The notes under the pieces were generated by a model, which was not told the DNA's origin, made no database searches, and was given only the letters and a program-made list of their open reading frames with translations. Of a DNA stretch of 64,000 nt, positions 27,901-35,722 are shown in pieces. The position numbers were made by a program, and so were the translations under genes. The stretch is from UBA1930 sp943368475 (GTDB taxonomy: Bacteria; Bacteroidota; Bacteroidia; Chitinophagales; Chitinophagaceae), in NCBI GenBank assembly GCA_943368475.1, contig CALRLF020000016.1, positions 1 to 64,000 on the forward strand, in the 5' to 3' direction. Position 1 is the first letter of the stretch. The number at the start of each line of letters is the position of its first letter.

Positions 27901-29665
27901 TGAATATAATTACGACTACATGTTAAAAGATCATCTTGGTAATGTAAGAGCTGTATTAACTGATGAAAGAAAACAGGATGTATATCCTGCTGCAACTTTA
28001 GAAGAGGGAGCTTGGGCTACGGAAGCTAACTACTATGATATAAAAGCAGGTAATATAACCCTAAAAAGCTCAATTGCTTCATTTGCAAATGCTGCTAATA
28101 ATAGTTATCCAAATAATAATGGTAATCCTCCTTTTAACAATAACCCAAATAGTAATACTACCTCGGTTAGTAACAAACTCTATAAATTAAACGGAGCTAC
28201 TGGCGATAATACAGGTTTGGGCATTACCTTAAAAGTTATGGTTGGTGATGTAGTAAATGTTTGGGGTAAAAGTTATTGGCATGATAATGGGACAAATCCT
28301 AATAATGGCTATCCAATTGCAAGTAGTTTATTAAATTTTTTAACCAGTTTTACAGGCACTGGTGCTGTAAATAGCTCCATACATGGTGGCAGCGTTTCAG
28401 GCTCTGTGCTTAATAGTACGCCAACCACAACAGGTGATTTAACCAATTGGTTAAACAACACCGTACCTACGCCAACCAATAAACCCAAAGCATATATTAA
28501 TTGGATATTGTTTGATGAACATTTTAAACCTGTAAGCAGTAGTAGTGGCTTTAGTGCAGTTGGTTCAGGGAATACTGTTAACAGCCAAACAGGAACAGCT
28601 ACAATTACAAAAAATGGTTACCTTTATGTCTATTGCAGTAACGAAAGTAATGTGGATGTGTTCTTTGATAATCTTCAGGTAGTGCATACAAAGGGAGCAT
28701 TGTTGGAAGAGACGCATTATTATCCGTTTGGGTTGACGATGAGTGGGATAAGTAGCAAGGCTGCAAATGCTTTAGATAATAAGTATGAGTACAATGGTAA
28801 GGAGAAACAAGAAAAAGAATTTAACGATGGAACAGGACTTGAGATGTATGATTTTGGTGCAAGGAATTATGACCCACAAATAGGACGTTGGCACGCCATA
28901 GACCCATTAGCAGATGTTGCACCAGGGTGGTCACCATACAGAGCTTTTTATGACAACCCTATTATTTTTGTTGACCCAACAGGAATGTTAGAGAGTACAC
29001 ATACTGACGAAGATGGAAATGTTATTGCTGTTTTTAACGATGGAGATAATGGAGTTTATAAGCACGAAAAAAATGCAGATGGAAGTAATCCTACAGAATA
29101 TCAATTGACAAAAAGAGCAAAAAAGCAAGGCACTTCAAGCGGTGGAACAAAAATGGGAGAAACAGAGCATTGGGATGAATTTGTAAGCCCTGAAACAGGG
29201 AAGACTTTGACTAATTACAAGATACAATTTGGTAATTCTTTTGACCCTATAGTTGAGCAAATGCACGAAAAGGCAAAGGATATGGATTTAAAAGAAATTG
29301 CCTCAAAATCTGCTGGAGGACAACTATTTGATATTAAAAAAGATTACGTAGGAGTTGGTGCGTTACTGAATGGGAAATATGCAACATCTCGTTCTGCAGG
29401 TAATTTTTTAGCAGGTTATAATGCAGAAGGAGCAACCTATTTTAAAGTAGGCATTTCATTTACAACCTTCCAAAAATTAGCAGGGGCATTACATATTGAA
29501 GAAAGCAATGGTAAGCGATTAAGTAAAGGGCAGATGGTGGACATCGTTACATTAGGGACGTATAAAAGTTCTGATATTAGCAAATTTGTAGCACCAACTT
29601 ATGGAGAAGTAAATTACCAGTATAGAATGAGTTTATCAGGTTGGAATTTTGGTAAGAAAAAATAA
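24905..29665 (+). CDS. Rhs-family polymorphic toxin protein
   Basis: 1586 residues with a signal peptide (IFKILVLMILSLELNAQ). The N-terminus has the DUF6443-type pattern of Bacteroidota Rhs proteins (YYDALGRMNQTVIWQNSPE). YD repeats run to about 1350, with KDHLGNVRAVLTDE and the core-end block YNGKEKQEKEFNDGTGLEMYD, FGARNYDPQIGRWHAIDPLA. The cleavage-type motif DPTGM is at residues 1357-1361. The last ~225 residues form a distinct C-terminal domain: SAGGQLFDIKKDYVGVGALL, NGKYATSRSAGNFLAGYNA, FVAPTYGEVNYQYRMSL. This resembles a polymorphic toxin of the type 44 pattern (DxK ... GNFxxG), at low confidence. The next gene, 5 bp away, is the candidate immunity gene. Confidence 0.88.
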   Translation: MNKLFIFKILVLMILSLELNAQNNHPTSGNKVPSTQLESNFVYTPQAYNNASPNYVRVWEPKKAITNPLEVISNSRTIFEVGISTQYYDALGRMNQTVIWQNSPEKKDLVQPIEYNMLSQQVYSFLPYISIGNDGSFKIDPFNEQKTFYTSSGFLNENPGLKNEEFFYAKTIFDKIILDRPTKILYPGNSWIGTDKGVSMEYEIAQADEVRIWNITSNFSLPITTGTYDLGMLYKIISTDEHGKKIIEYKDKEGHVLLKKVEITNTANTASHVGWLCTYYVYDDFGQLRFVVPPKAVETINPAINPSGNWLLNNNITDEFCFRYEYDYRNRMIAKKVPGSSWVYMVYDKRDRLVFTQDGNMRGKSPVQWGYVLYDEIDRPVQTGIMQSNLSREDLQNYVSANTGSNNVSTLSRANTNVSSIQSNLLYSVRNNSITNYQATNSIVFTDGFTSEDGANFLAEIVSENTNTNNTTITILDNPIPSGATPIPLTYTFYDEYSHTTKTYNTSNNLKLDPGTNTYPETLPATASNGTKGMVTVTRVRVLENPDDLTLGKWMETATFYDAKGRPIQVNTDNYKGGQDVITSLYDFSGKVLSNYMVHNNASSGINNFRIKTNMSYDHIGRLLEINKQMNDDPASNRRIARNEYNEIGQLKNKKIGQKKDATGSLSTDPLEDQQYTYNVRGWLKGVNWNYGSNNTSPQTDFTNNKWFGFDLSYDWGYTHNQYNGNIAGQRWMSAGDATERSFGYGYDNANRLLFADFNQNNGTGTTQDWNKYLTGTSGLIDFSVKMGDGLDHTKAYDANGNILQMQQMGLTSFNNSTLIDNLHYSYYSNSNKLKSVIDFNNRNGETKFGDFRAASTHPQYTIKNAISDNTSLVSNGVNINDYGYDLNGNMITDLNKNIVGNTGIDQTTNGAIIYNHLNLPYKITIPNKGTIIYIYDATGNKLEKRVDETANNPKQTNTTYLGGFVYENNNLQFFVQEEGRIRYQLPSLPNTQGQTTAPEYNYDYMLKDHLGNVRAVLTDERKQDVYPAATLEEGAWATEANYYDIKAGNITLKSSIASFANAANNSYPNNNGNPPFNNNPNSNTTSVSNKLYKLNGATGDNTGLGITLKVMVGDVVNVWGKSYWHDNGTNPNNGYPIASSLLNFLTSFTGTGAVNSSIHGGSVSGSVLNSTPTTTGDLTNWLNNTVPTPTNKPKAYINWILFDEHFKPVSSSSGFSAVGSGNTVNSQTGTATITKNGYLYVYCSNESNVDVFFDNLQVVHTKGALLEETHYYPFGLTMSGISSKAANALDNKYEYNGKEKQEKEFNDGTGLEMYDFGARNYDPQIGRWHAIDPLADVAPGWSPYRAFYDNPIIFVDPTGMLESTHTDEDGNVIAVFNDGDNGVYKHEKNADGSNPTEYQLTKRAKKQGTSSGGTKMGETEHWDEFVSPETGKTLTNYKIQFGNSFDPIVEQMHEKAKDMDLKEIASKSAGGQLFDIKKDYVGVGALLNGKYATSRSAGNFLAGYNAEGATYFKVGISFTTFQKLAGALHIEESNGKRLSKGQMVDIVTLGTYKSSDISKFVAPTYGEVNYQYRMSLSGWNFGKKK

Positions 29666-29670
29666 ATTCT

Positions 29671-30117
29671 ATGAACAAAATAAAAATATTTATTCTATTG
29701 GTTGTAGTGTCTTTAATTACAGGAGGTTACTTGTATTATCGTCAATGGAGGAAAGAGGAATTTATACCAGTAAAAGAAAGTATGATTACTATTAATTTAG
29801 AGCAAGTAGGTAACCCAATATACATCAAAGCTAGAAATTGGGGAATAGCAGGTAATCACGAAGAAATTGTTTTATCTCTATCAAATGCTAAACTTGCTAA
29901 TAAAGAAAGGGATTATATTTTTTATACAAATGAATTATATTATAAAACCGATAAGAAGCAAACAATTACAGTTTATGCCCCAGAGAATTTAATAAGTGAA
30001 CCTCAAAATAAACTCCCGTATGTTACAATAGATTTAGTTGGTTTAAAAAATGCAGATGAAATAAAAGATTATTCATTGAACTATAAAAAGTACGGATTAG
30101 AAAAGATTACGTTTTAG
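29671..30117 (+). CDS. Membrane-anchored candidate immunity protein
   Basis: 148 residues with one N-terminal membrane helix (IKIFILLVVVSLITGGYLYY, residues 4-23) and a ~120-residue domain outside the cytoplasm. The soluble part has IKARNWGIAGNHEEIVLSLS and YYKTDKKQTITVYAPENL, with beta character. No known domain recognised. Its position, 5 bp after an Rhs toxin-domain gene and at the end of the cassette, is the classic site of an immunity gene. If correct, its topology suggests that the toxin acts in or passes through the periplasm. Function is inferred from context only. Confidence 0.6.
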   Translation: MNKIKIFILLVVVSLITGGYLYYRQWRKEEFIPVKESMITINLEQVGNPIYIKARNWGIAGNHEEIVLSLSNAKLANKERDYIFYTNELYYKTDKKQTITVYAPENLISEPQNKLPYVTIDLVGLKNADEIKDYSLNYKKYGLEKITF

Positions 30118-30166
30118 TAATGATAATTTTAGCCACCTACACTGTGACTTTTTTTCTCACTTCGCA

Positions 30167-30213
30167 GGCGAGTGTCGTGTAGGCTAAAGAGCGTTGATGT
30201 CGTGGCACTCGCC
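30167..30213. repeat. REP-like palindrome upstream of the tyrosine transposase
   Basis: Arms GGCGAGTG (30167-30174) and CACTCGCC (30206-30213). This 47-bp unit is an inverted-orientation relative of the palindrome at 30870-30914; shared inner sequence includes the ACGGCGAGTGC and CACTCGCCT ends. A nested second stem (GTGTAGGCTA with TAGCC..TACAC) overlaps it. Confidence 0.7.
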
Positions 30214-30249
30214 GTAAAAAGTAACGGCACAAATTCATAATTTTATGCA

Positions 30250-30843
30250 ATGCCAAATCAAAAAGAAATACCGTATAATAGTGGTCATTTCTTTATCACT
30301 TTTACCTGTTATAATTGGTTGCCATTAATAGAGCTAACAAAAAGTTATGATTTAATATATAAGTGGTTCGATTATCTTAAACACCAAGGCCACTATATTA
30401 CAGGTTACACCATAATGCCTAACCATGTACATGCCACCATTGCATTTTGCCAAACCAATAAAAGCATCAATAAAATTATTGGAGATGGAAAAAGATTTAT
30501 TGGGTATGATATCATACAACGGTTAAAGGAAAATAATCAACAAGAAATTTTAGCAAAGTTGAAAGATGGGGTAAATAACAGTGATAAAGTAAGAGGCAAA
30601 TTATTTGAAATATGGGAAGATACATTTAACTGGAAACATTGTTATGGCAACGTCTTTATTATTCAAAAGTTGGAGTATATACACAATAATCCATGTAGTG
30701 GCAAGTGGAATTTGGCTTTAACCCCACTTGATTACCCACATAGCTCTGCAAAGTTTTATTTAACCAATGTACAGGGCATCTATGATGTGCTGCACTATTT
30801 GGATTTGGAAAATATTGATTTAACTAAACCATCACGTAGTTGA
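30250..30843 (+). mobile_element. REP-associated tyrosine transposase (RAYT, Y1_Tnp family)
   Basis: 197-residue single-domain IS200-like transposase. The HUH metal site is visible in YTIMPNHVHATIAF, and the catalytic tyrosine region as QKLEYIHNNPCSGKW, both diagnostic of RAYTs. Such proteins nick single-stranded DNA at REP palindromes and are usually kept as single domesticated copies. Here matching palindromes lie 36 bp upstream and 26 bp downstream, in inverted orientation, which supports a functional RAYT/REP unit. It follows the Rhs cassette on the same strand with its own spacer. The frame is intact. Confidence 0.9.
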
Positions 30844-30869
30844 TATTGGGCAGCAATGCCAACGTTTAC

Positions 30870-30914
30870 GGCGAGTGCTACAATACCCAGTCACATGGCT
30901 ACATGACACTCGCC
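30870..30914. repeat. REP-like palindrome downstream of the tyrosine transposase
   Basis: Arms GGCGAGTG (30870-30877) and CACTCGCC (30907-30914), 45 bp in all. Reverse-complementing the upstream unit (30167-30213) gives the same TTTACGGCGAGTGC start and a matching ACACTCGCCT end, so the two form an inverted pair around the transposase. Confidence 0.7.
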
Positions 30915-30924
30915 TTTGAAATGA

Positions 30925-31010
30925 GTGGATGGTGGAAGGTGAAAGGTAGAAGGTGAAAGGTGGAAGGTGAATGGTGGATGGTGAATGGTGGAAGGTAGAA
31001 GGTAGAAGGT
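30925..31010. repeat. GGAAGGT purine-rich tract (right copy)
   Basis: Tandem GGTGGAAGGTGAAAGG and GGATGGTGAATGG variants that run into the long repeat at 31011, exactly as at 16742-16829. No coding potential. Confidence 0.75.
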
Positions 31011-31226
31011 GAAAGGAATTAGGTAGAAGGGGAAGTTGGGTGCTGGATGCTGGTTATTGGTTACTCGATAACAGTGGCGGATATTTTTAGGTTTTAGTTT
31101 TTCACTCTCTAACATTTTATTTTAAACTTGTTACGCATTTTTAAAGAATAGTATAATTGAAAACCAGTTACTTGTGTGTAACAAAAAATTGGTAACATTT
31201 TAAATTGTTACGGGATTTTTGTTACA
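31011..31226. repeat. Long direct repeat, right copy, ending in a 48-bp palindrome
   Basis: Same-strand relative of 16829-17064; by eye roughly three quarters of positions agree. The terminal palindrome at 31178-31225 again has GTAACAAA and TTTGTTAC ends, and several arm positions differ from the left copy in both arms at once, keeping the pairing. The following 110 bp (31227-31336) hold nothing I can name. Confidence 0.75.
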
Positions 31227-31336
31227 GGAATTATAAGTGCTTATTGATTGGTAAAGAGAGTGTATTAAAATAATAGGTGCTAGAAGTTTGTTGATGATTG
31301 CTTGAGTAAACAATGCAGGCAAAGTATGATAACGGC

Positions 31337-32260
31337 TCAATACTGTTCATACCAGTTAAACTTGCTGTGTACAATATTTGTTTTTTCTTTTTTTAAATAG
31401 GTTAAAAGCGATAAGGATACTGGTGTGTGTTTTTTACCTTTTAACCAAATTAAACGCCAGGTTGTTTTTATAGGAAGCCCTTTAATGGGTATTATTTTTA
31501 ATTCGTTATTGTGTAATTCATTTTTTATTCCAATCAATGGCATAATCGAATATCCAAGTCCTGCGAGTAAAGCTTGTTTTACTGCCTCATTAGAGGTGAG
31601 TTCCATTTTTTTTAAGATAGCGATATTGCTACGGTTAAAAAATTGTTCCATTGTTTGTCGGGTTCCAGAGCCTTTTTCTCTAAATATTAAAGGCAAATTT
31701 TTGAAAGCATCTTTTGTTTGAATGCCTTTTTTTAATTGGGTATGTGCATTGCCAACAAGGTATAATTTGTTTTGTAGCAAATCAATGTATTCAATATTTA
31801 TTGTTGGGGGTAAAACAGAAACCAGAGCAAAGTCAACCTCATTGTTTTCTAAACTTTCGATTACTTTGGTTTTATTGGTAACATCCATTATTAATTCTAC
31901 ACCCGTATTGGTATTTATAAAATCCGATAGAAAATAGGGCATCACATACTTTCCTGTAGATACGATAGATATTTTTAACTTACCAGTAAGTTGACCTTTA
32001 AAAGCAGATGTTTTATAGTTAATGGCATGAACTTGGTTAATAATTTGTTCGGCAGCTGCTGCTATTTCTTTACCAAAATCGGTGATATAAATTTTTCTGC
32101 CAACCACTTCTGTTAAAGGTATTTCGAACTGATCTTGAAAGTTTTTGAGTTGTATTGAAACTGCTGGTTGAGTTAAATGCAATTCTTCTGCAGCCTTTGT
32201 TACGCTTTGTGTTTGTACAATTTTTAAAAAAATCTGTAATTGATTGAGTGTATAATTCAT
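31337..32260 (-). CDS. LysR-family transcriptional regulator
   Basis: 307 residues. The N-terminal winged HTH is typical (LNQLQIFLKIVQTQSVTKAA, HLTQPAVSIQLKNFQ), and the LysR substrate-binding domain follows from ~90 (GKLKISIVSTGKYVMPYFLS). It most resembles the CbbR/CysB-like branch. The gene is divergent from icd with an 85-bp spacer holding a dyad (32259-32305), so it probably controls icd and itself; the effector could be a central-carbon metabolite. The frame is intact and of normal length. Confidence 0.9.
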   Translation of the reverse strand: MNYTLNQLQIFLKIVQTQSVTKAAEELHLTQPAVSIQLKNFQDQFEIPLTEVVGRKIYITDFGKEIAAAAEQIINQVHAINYKTSAFKGQLTGKLKISIVSTGKYVMPYFLSDFINTNTGVELIMDVTNKTKVIESLENNEVDFALVSVLPPTINIEYIDLLQNKLYLVGNAHTQLKKGIQTKDAFKNLPLIFREKGSGTRQTMEQFFNRSNIAILKKMELTSNEAVKQALLAGLGYSIMPLIGIKNELHNNELKIIPIKGLPIKTTWRLIWLKGKKHTPVSLSLLTYLKKEKTNIVHSKFNWYEQY

Positions 32261-32305
32261 AAATTTTATTTATGGATAGTATTACAAAGATAAATAAAAA
32301 TTTAT
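32259..32305. promoter_or_regulatory. Dyad in the LysR/icd divergent spacer
   Basis: ATAAATTTTATTTA (32259-32272) and TAAATAAAAATTTAT (32291-32305) are inverted relatives with one extra base. The dyad starts on the LysR start codon and covers half of the spacer. LysR regulators commonly bind such sites between divergent genes. AT-richness lowers its significance. Confidence 0.4.
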
Positions 32306-32345
32306 GCTTTGCTCGTCTCAATATTGCACCATAAAATTAATTACC

Positions 32346-33782
32346 ATGACAAAAATAACTGTAGCCAAAGGCGATGGAATTGGTCCAGAAATTATGGATG
32401 CCACTTTAGAAATCATTTTAGCAGCTGGTGCTGCGATTGAAATTGAAGAAATTGAAGTGGGCGAAAAAGTGTATTTAGCTGGCAATACTGCTGGTATAGC
32501 ATCAGGTTCTTGGGATACAATTCGACGCAACAAAGTTTTCCTAAAAGCCCCCATTACAACCCCTCAAGGTGGTGGTTATAAAAGCTTAAATGTTACTACT
32601 CGAAAATTTCTTGGCTTATATTCAAATGTTAGGCCTTGCATGAGTTTACATCCTTTTGTAAGCACCAAACATCCGGTTATGGATATTGTAATTATCAGGG
32701 AAAATGAAGAAGATTTATATGCAGGTATCGAACACCAGCAAACCGATGAAGTAGTACAATGCTTAAAGCTAATTAGTAGACCAGGTTGCGAAAAAATTGT
32801 TCGTTATGCTTTTGAATATGCCAAACAGCAAAATAGAAAAAAAGTAACCTGTTTCACAAAAGATAATATTATGAAACAAACTGATGGATTGTTTCACCAA
32901 GTATTTGATGAAATTGCAAAAGAATATCCAGAAATTGAAAATGAACATTGGATTATTGATATTGGTGCTGCAAAAATGGCCGATACTCCAGAAGCTTTTG
33001 ATGTAATTGTAATGCCCAATTTATATGGAGATGTTTTAAGTGATGTGGCTGCACAAATAACAGGCTCTGTAGGTTTAGCAGGCTCTGCAAATATAGGAGA
33101 AGAATGTTCTATGTTCGAAGCAATACATGGCTCAGCCCCAAGAAGAGCCGGTCAAAATGTTGCTAATCCTTCAGGTTTATTGAATGGTGCAATTATGATG
33201 TTGAATCATATTGGGCAAACTGCTGTAGCCGAAAAAGTCCACAATGCCTGGCTAAAAACACTGGAAGATGGTATTCATACCTATGATATTTATAAAGAAG
33301 GAATTAGTAAACAAAAAGTGGGTACTCAAGAGTTTGCACAAGCTGTAATTGCCAATTTGGGTAATCAACCATCCATTTTAAAAGCTGTTTCTTATGCCAA
33401 CAATTCAACTTTAAGTTTACCCAAATACAAACGAAAGCCAGCTGCAAATAAAGAGTTAGTTGGGGTAGATGTGTTTGTGCATTGGGCAGGTGCTGAGCCT
33501 AATGAGTTGGCAGCGAAAATTAAAAAAATTGAAACCGAAGCAATCAAACTTACCATGATAACCAATAGGGGGATCAAAGTTTGGCCTGATGGTTTTAAAG
33601 AAACATTTTGTACCGATCATTGGCGTTGTCGTTTCAAACCTGAAACTGGTGTAGCAATATCTAAATTGAACATTATTGATCTTTTGAAAAAAGCAGAGGT
33701 TGAAAATATTGATACCATTAAAACAGAAAACTTATATGCATTTGATGGTAAAGCTGCTTATTCTCTAGGTCAGGGGCAATAG
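32346..33782 (+). CDS. icd: NADP-dependent isocitrate dehydrogenase, Thermus-type
   Basis: 478 residues from the ATG at 32346. Oxidises isocitrate to 2-oxoglutarate in the TCA cycle. The start KGDGIGPEIMDATLEII, the substrate region NVTTRKFLGLYSNVRPC, the metal-binding segment MPNLYGDVLSDVAAQITG and the cofactor loop HGSAPRRAGQNVANP are clear. It has the extra C-terminal domain (GVDVFVHWAGAEPNELAAKI onward, ~370-478) that marks the Thermus thermophilus-like type also found in Bacteroidota. Upstream in-frame codons back to 32304 have no support. A divergent LysR gene probably regulates it. Confidence 0.92.
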   Translation: MTKITVAKGDGIGPEIMDATLEIILAAGAAIEIEEIEVGEKVYLAGNTAGIASGSWDTIRRNKVFLKAPITTPQGGGYKSLNVTTRKFLGLYSNVRPCMSLHPFVSTKHPVMDIVIIRENEEDLYAGIEHQQTDEVVQCLKLISRPGCEKIVRYAFEYAKQQNRKKVTCFTKDNIMKQTDGLFHQVFDEIAKEYPEIENEHWIIDIGAAKMADTPEAFDVIVMPNLYGDVLSDVAAQITGSVGLAGSANIGEECSMFEAIHGSAPRRAGQNVANPSGLLNGAIMMLNHIGQTAVAEKVHNAWLKTLEDGIHTYDIYKEGISKQKVGTQEFAQAVIANLGNQPSILKAVSYANNSTLSLPKYKRKPAANKELVGVDVFVHWAGAEPNELAAKIKKIETEAIKLTMITNRGIKVWPDGFKETFCTDHWRCRFKPETGVAISKLNIIDLLKKAEVENIDTIKTENLYAFDGKAAYSLGQGQ

Positions 33783-33821
33783 TTACTTTTAAAATAACTC
33801 AAATCTTCAATCATTTATAAC

Positions 33822-34064
33822 ATGAATATTCAACTAATACAAGGAGAATTTAGCTCCAATGATTCTCTAGAACTTATTTCTCAAATGATACAGGTAAAAA
33901 TAAAATATCACGAAAATAAAATAACCAATTTGGTTAATGAAGAAGATATAAAATATAGAGAATCTAAAATTAAGCATTTGCAAAAGGAATTATTTGAATT
34001 AAGAAATCAGCTTAATTCAAGTAGCAGAAGTTTAAAAGTGGATGCAATAATTGCTATTCAATAA
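33822..34064 (+). CDS. Small hypothetical protein, paralogue A
   Basis: 80 residues, soluble, with the N-terminal pattern IQLIQGEFSSNDSLELISQM followed by KIKYHENKI and a helix (RESKIKHLQKELFELRNQL). The same layout appears in the protein encoded at 34236-34514, so the two are paralogues in one operon around a membrane protein. The family seems to recur in Bacteroidota but I know no function. It begins 40 bp after icd. Confidence 0.6.
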   Translation: MNIQLIQGEFSSNDSLELISQMIQVKIKYHENKITNLVNEEDIKYRESKIKHLQKELFELRNQLNSSSRSLKVDAIIAIQ

Positions 34065-34071
34065 TTATAAA

Positions 34072-34239
34072 ATGACAGGATTAAAAACTATCGTATCAAC
34101 AATAGGGATGTTGTTTTTTTTAGCAATCTCATTTATTGTAAAAGATGTGATGTATAGTCAACTACTATCATCAGCTTCTTTAGTTACAGGCGTTTTTGCC
34201 ATTCATTGTATGCCATCTCCAAAATCAAAAAAAGCATGA
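34072..34239 (+). CDS. Small membrane protein
   Basis: 55 residues from the ATG at 34072, with two hydrophobic segments (TIVSTIGMLFFLAISFIV and LLSSASLVTGVFAIHCM) and a basic tail (PSPKSKKA). No named family. It lies 7 bp after paralogue A and its stop overlaps the ATG of paralogue B (ATGA), so the three genes are coupled. Confidence 0.5.
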   Translation: MTGLKTIVSTIGMLFFLAISFIVKDVMYSQLLSSASLVTGVFAIHCMPSPKSKKA

Positions 34240-34514
34240 AAAGAAACGAGAAATTAACGCTAATACATGGATCTTTTAATTCAGAGGATGCCAAAGAAAT
34301 ACTAACGAGCATTTTTACAACTAAAATTCATTTTCATAAAATGAGGGACTTCAGTTCTTTAGAAAGACTGGGAAAAAATGATGAAATTGGGCAAAAAAGG
34401 ATACCTGAATTGAAAAAGTGTATTGAACAGATTAATAGCCTTGTTGCAGAAGCTCAAAAAAATAATCAACAAGTAGCTATCTCAGCTGTTATAGATATTC
34501 ACTTAGTCGATTAA
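34236..34514 (+). CDS. Small hypothetical protein, paralogue B
   Basis: 92 residues from the ATG at 34236. LTLIHGSFNSEDAKEILTSI and KIHFHKMRDFSS match paralogue A, followed by a helix (RIPELKKCIEQINSLVAEAQ) and a short strand (AISAVIDIHLV). Soluble and probably a small alpha/beta fold. Its ATG overlaps the stop of the membrane gene. No function recognised. Confidence 0.6.
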   Translation: MKRNEKLTLIHGSFNSEDAKEILTSIFTTKIHFHKMRDFSSLERLGKNDEIGQKRIPELKKCIEQINSLVAEAQKNNQQVAISAVIDIHLVD

Positions 34515-34617
34515 GTTTAGTATATGATATAGTGAAACGTTTTAATTTCGTTTACATTTTCAATTTTATACTAAAATAATTGTTTAACTGCTGTACAGTT
34601 TATAATCACAGTTTAAG

Positions 34618-35580
34618 ATGATAACAAGCAATATAGAAAAAGCGATTGAAGTGCTTAATAACAATAAAGTAATTGCACTTCCAACAGAAACGGTATACGG
34701 ACTGGCAGGAAATGCTTTTAGTGATATAGCTGTACAGCAGATTTTTGATTTGAAAAAAAGGCCATTTTTCAATCCGTTAATTGTTCACGTTCAATCTATA
34801 GAACAGTTGCATGAGGTAGCCAAGAATATTCCACCCATTGCTATTCAATTAGCCAAAATATTTTGGCCGGGGCCACTAACACTTGTTTTGCAAAAGCAAG
34901 CACAAATTCCAGCTATTGTAACTGGAGGAAAAGAAACAGTTGCTGTTAGAATGCCCAATCATGCAGTTGCTTTAGAACTACTCAGTCAACTTAATTATCC
35001 ACTTGCTGCACCAAGTGCCAATCCATTTGGTTCAATCAGTCCAACTACTGCAAAACATGTTTTTGATTATTTTAAAGATACTATCGAAGTAATTTTAGAT
35101 GGAGGTGAATGTGAAAGAGGAATTGAATCTACCATTATTGGATTTGAAAATGGATTGCCTATTTTATATCGACATGGTTCCATTGCTTTAGAAGAGATTG
35201 AACAGGTAATTGGTAAGGTTGCAACGCTTAATACTTCTGAAAAAGAAGTTAAAGCACCGGGTATGCTTGCAAGGCATTATGCTCCAGAAACAAAGACGAT
35301 TCTTACGGATAATATTCAAAACAGTTTACACCAATTTTCTGGTAAAAAAATAGGTTTATTGCTCTTTAAAGAAACTTTTATATATAATGGAATTGGGGTA
35401 GTAGAAGTTTTGTCTAAAACAGGTAGTTTAAAAGAAGCCGCCAAAAATTTATATGCTGCAATGCATCGTTTAGATCATGCTCAGTTGGATGTAATTATAG
35501 CCGAACAACTCCCTCAAGAAGGCTTAGGCAAAAGCATCAATGATCGATTGCAGCGGGCAGTAAAAAGAAATGATGAGTAA
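34618..35580 (+). CDS. L-threonylcarbamoyladenylate synthase (Sua5/YrdC/TsaC)
   Basis: 320 residues, the long Sua5-type form. Makes threonylcarbamoyl-AMP from threonine, bicarbonate and ATP for the t6A37 tRNA modification. The YrdC domain is at the start: VIALPTETVYGLAGNAF, IFDLKKRPFFNPLIVHV, WPGPLTLVL and LAAPSANPFGSISPT. The smaller Sua5 domain is at the C-terminus after the linker APGMLARHYAPETK. Housekeeping, no operon partner evident; a 100-bp spacer precedes it. Confidence 0.92.
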   Translation: MITSNIEKAIEVLNNNKVIALPTETVYGLAGNAFSDIAVQQIFDLKKRPFFNPLIVHVQSIEQLHEVAKNIPPIAIQLAKIFWPGPLTLVLQKQAQIPAIVTGGKETVAVRMPNHAVALELLSQLNYPLAAPSANPFGSISPTTAKHVFDYFKDTIEVILDGGECERGIESTIIGFENGLPILYRHGSIALEEIEQVIGKVATLNTSEKEVKAPGMLARHYAPETKTILTDNIQNSLHQFSGKKIGLLLFKETFIYNGIGVVEVLSKTGSLKEAAKNLYAAMHRLDHAQLDVIIAEQLPQEGLGKSINDRLQRAVKRNDE

Positions 35581-35722
35581 AAGAAGTAAAATGCTCTTTG
35601 CTTTGTCAAATTTTTATTATTTCACTAAATCTTTAATGTTGAAAAAAATACATTTTCAGCATCTTTTTCTACTTTAAAGAATAACTACACATAAAATGCA
35701 GCTACTCTGTTATTTTTGAACC

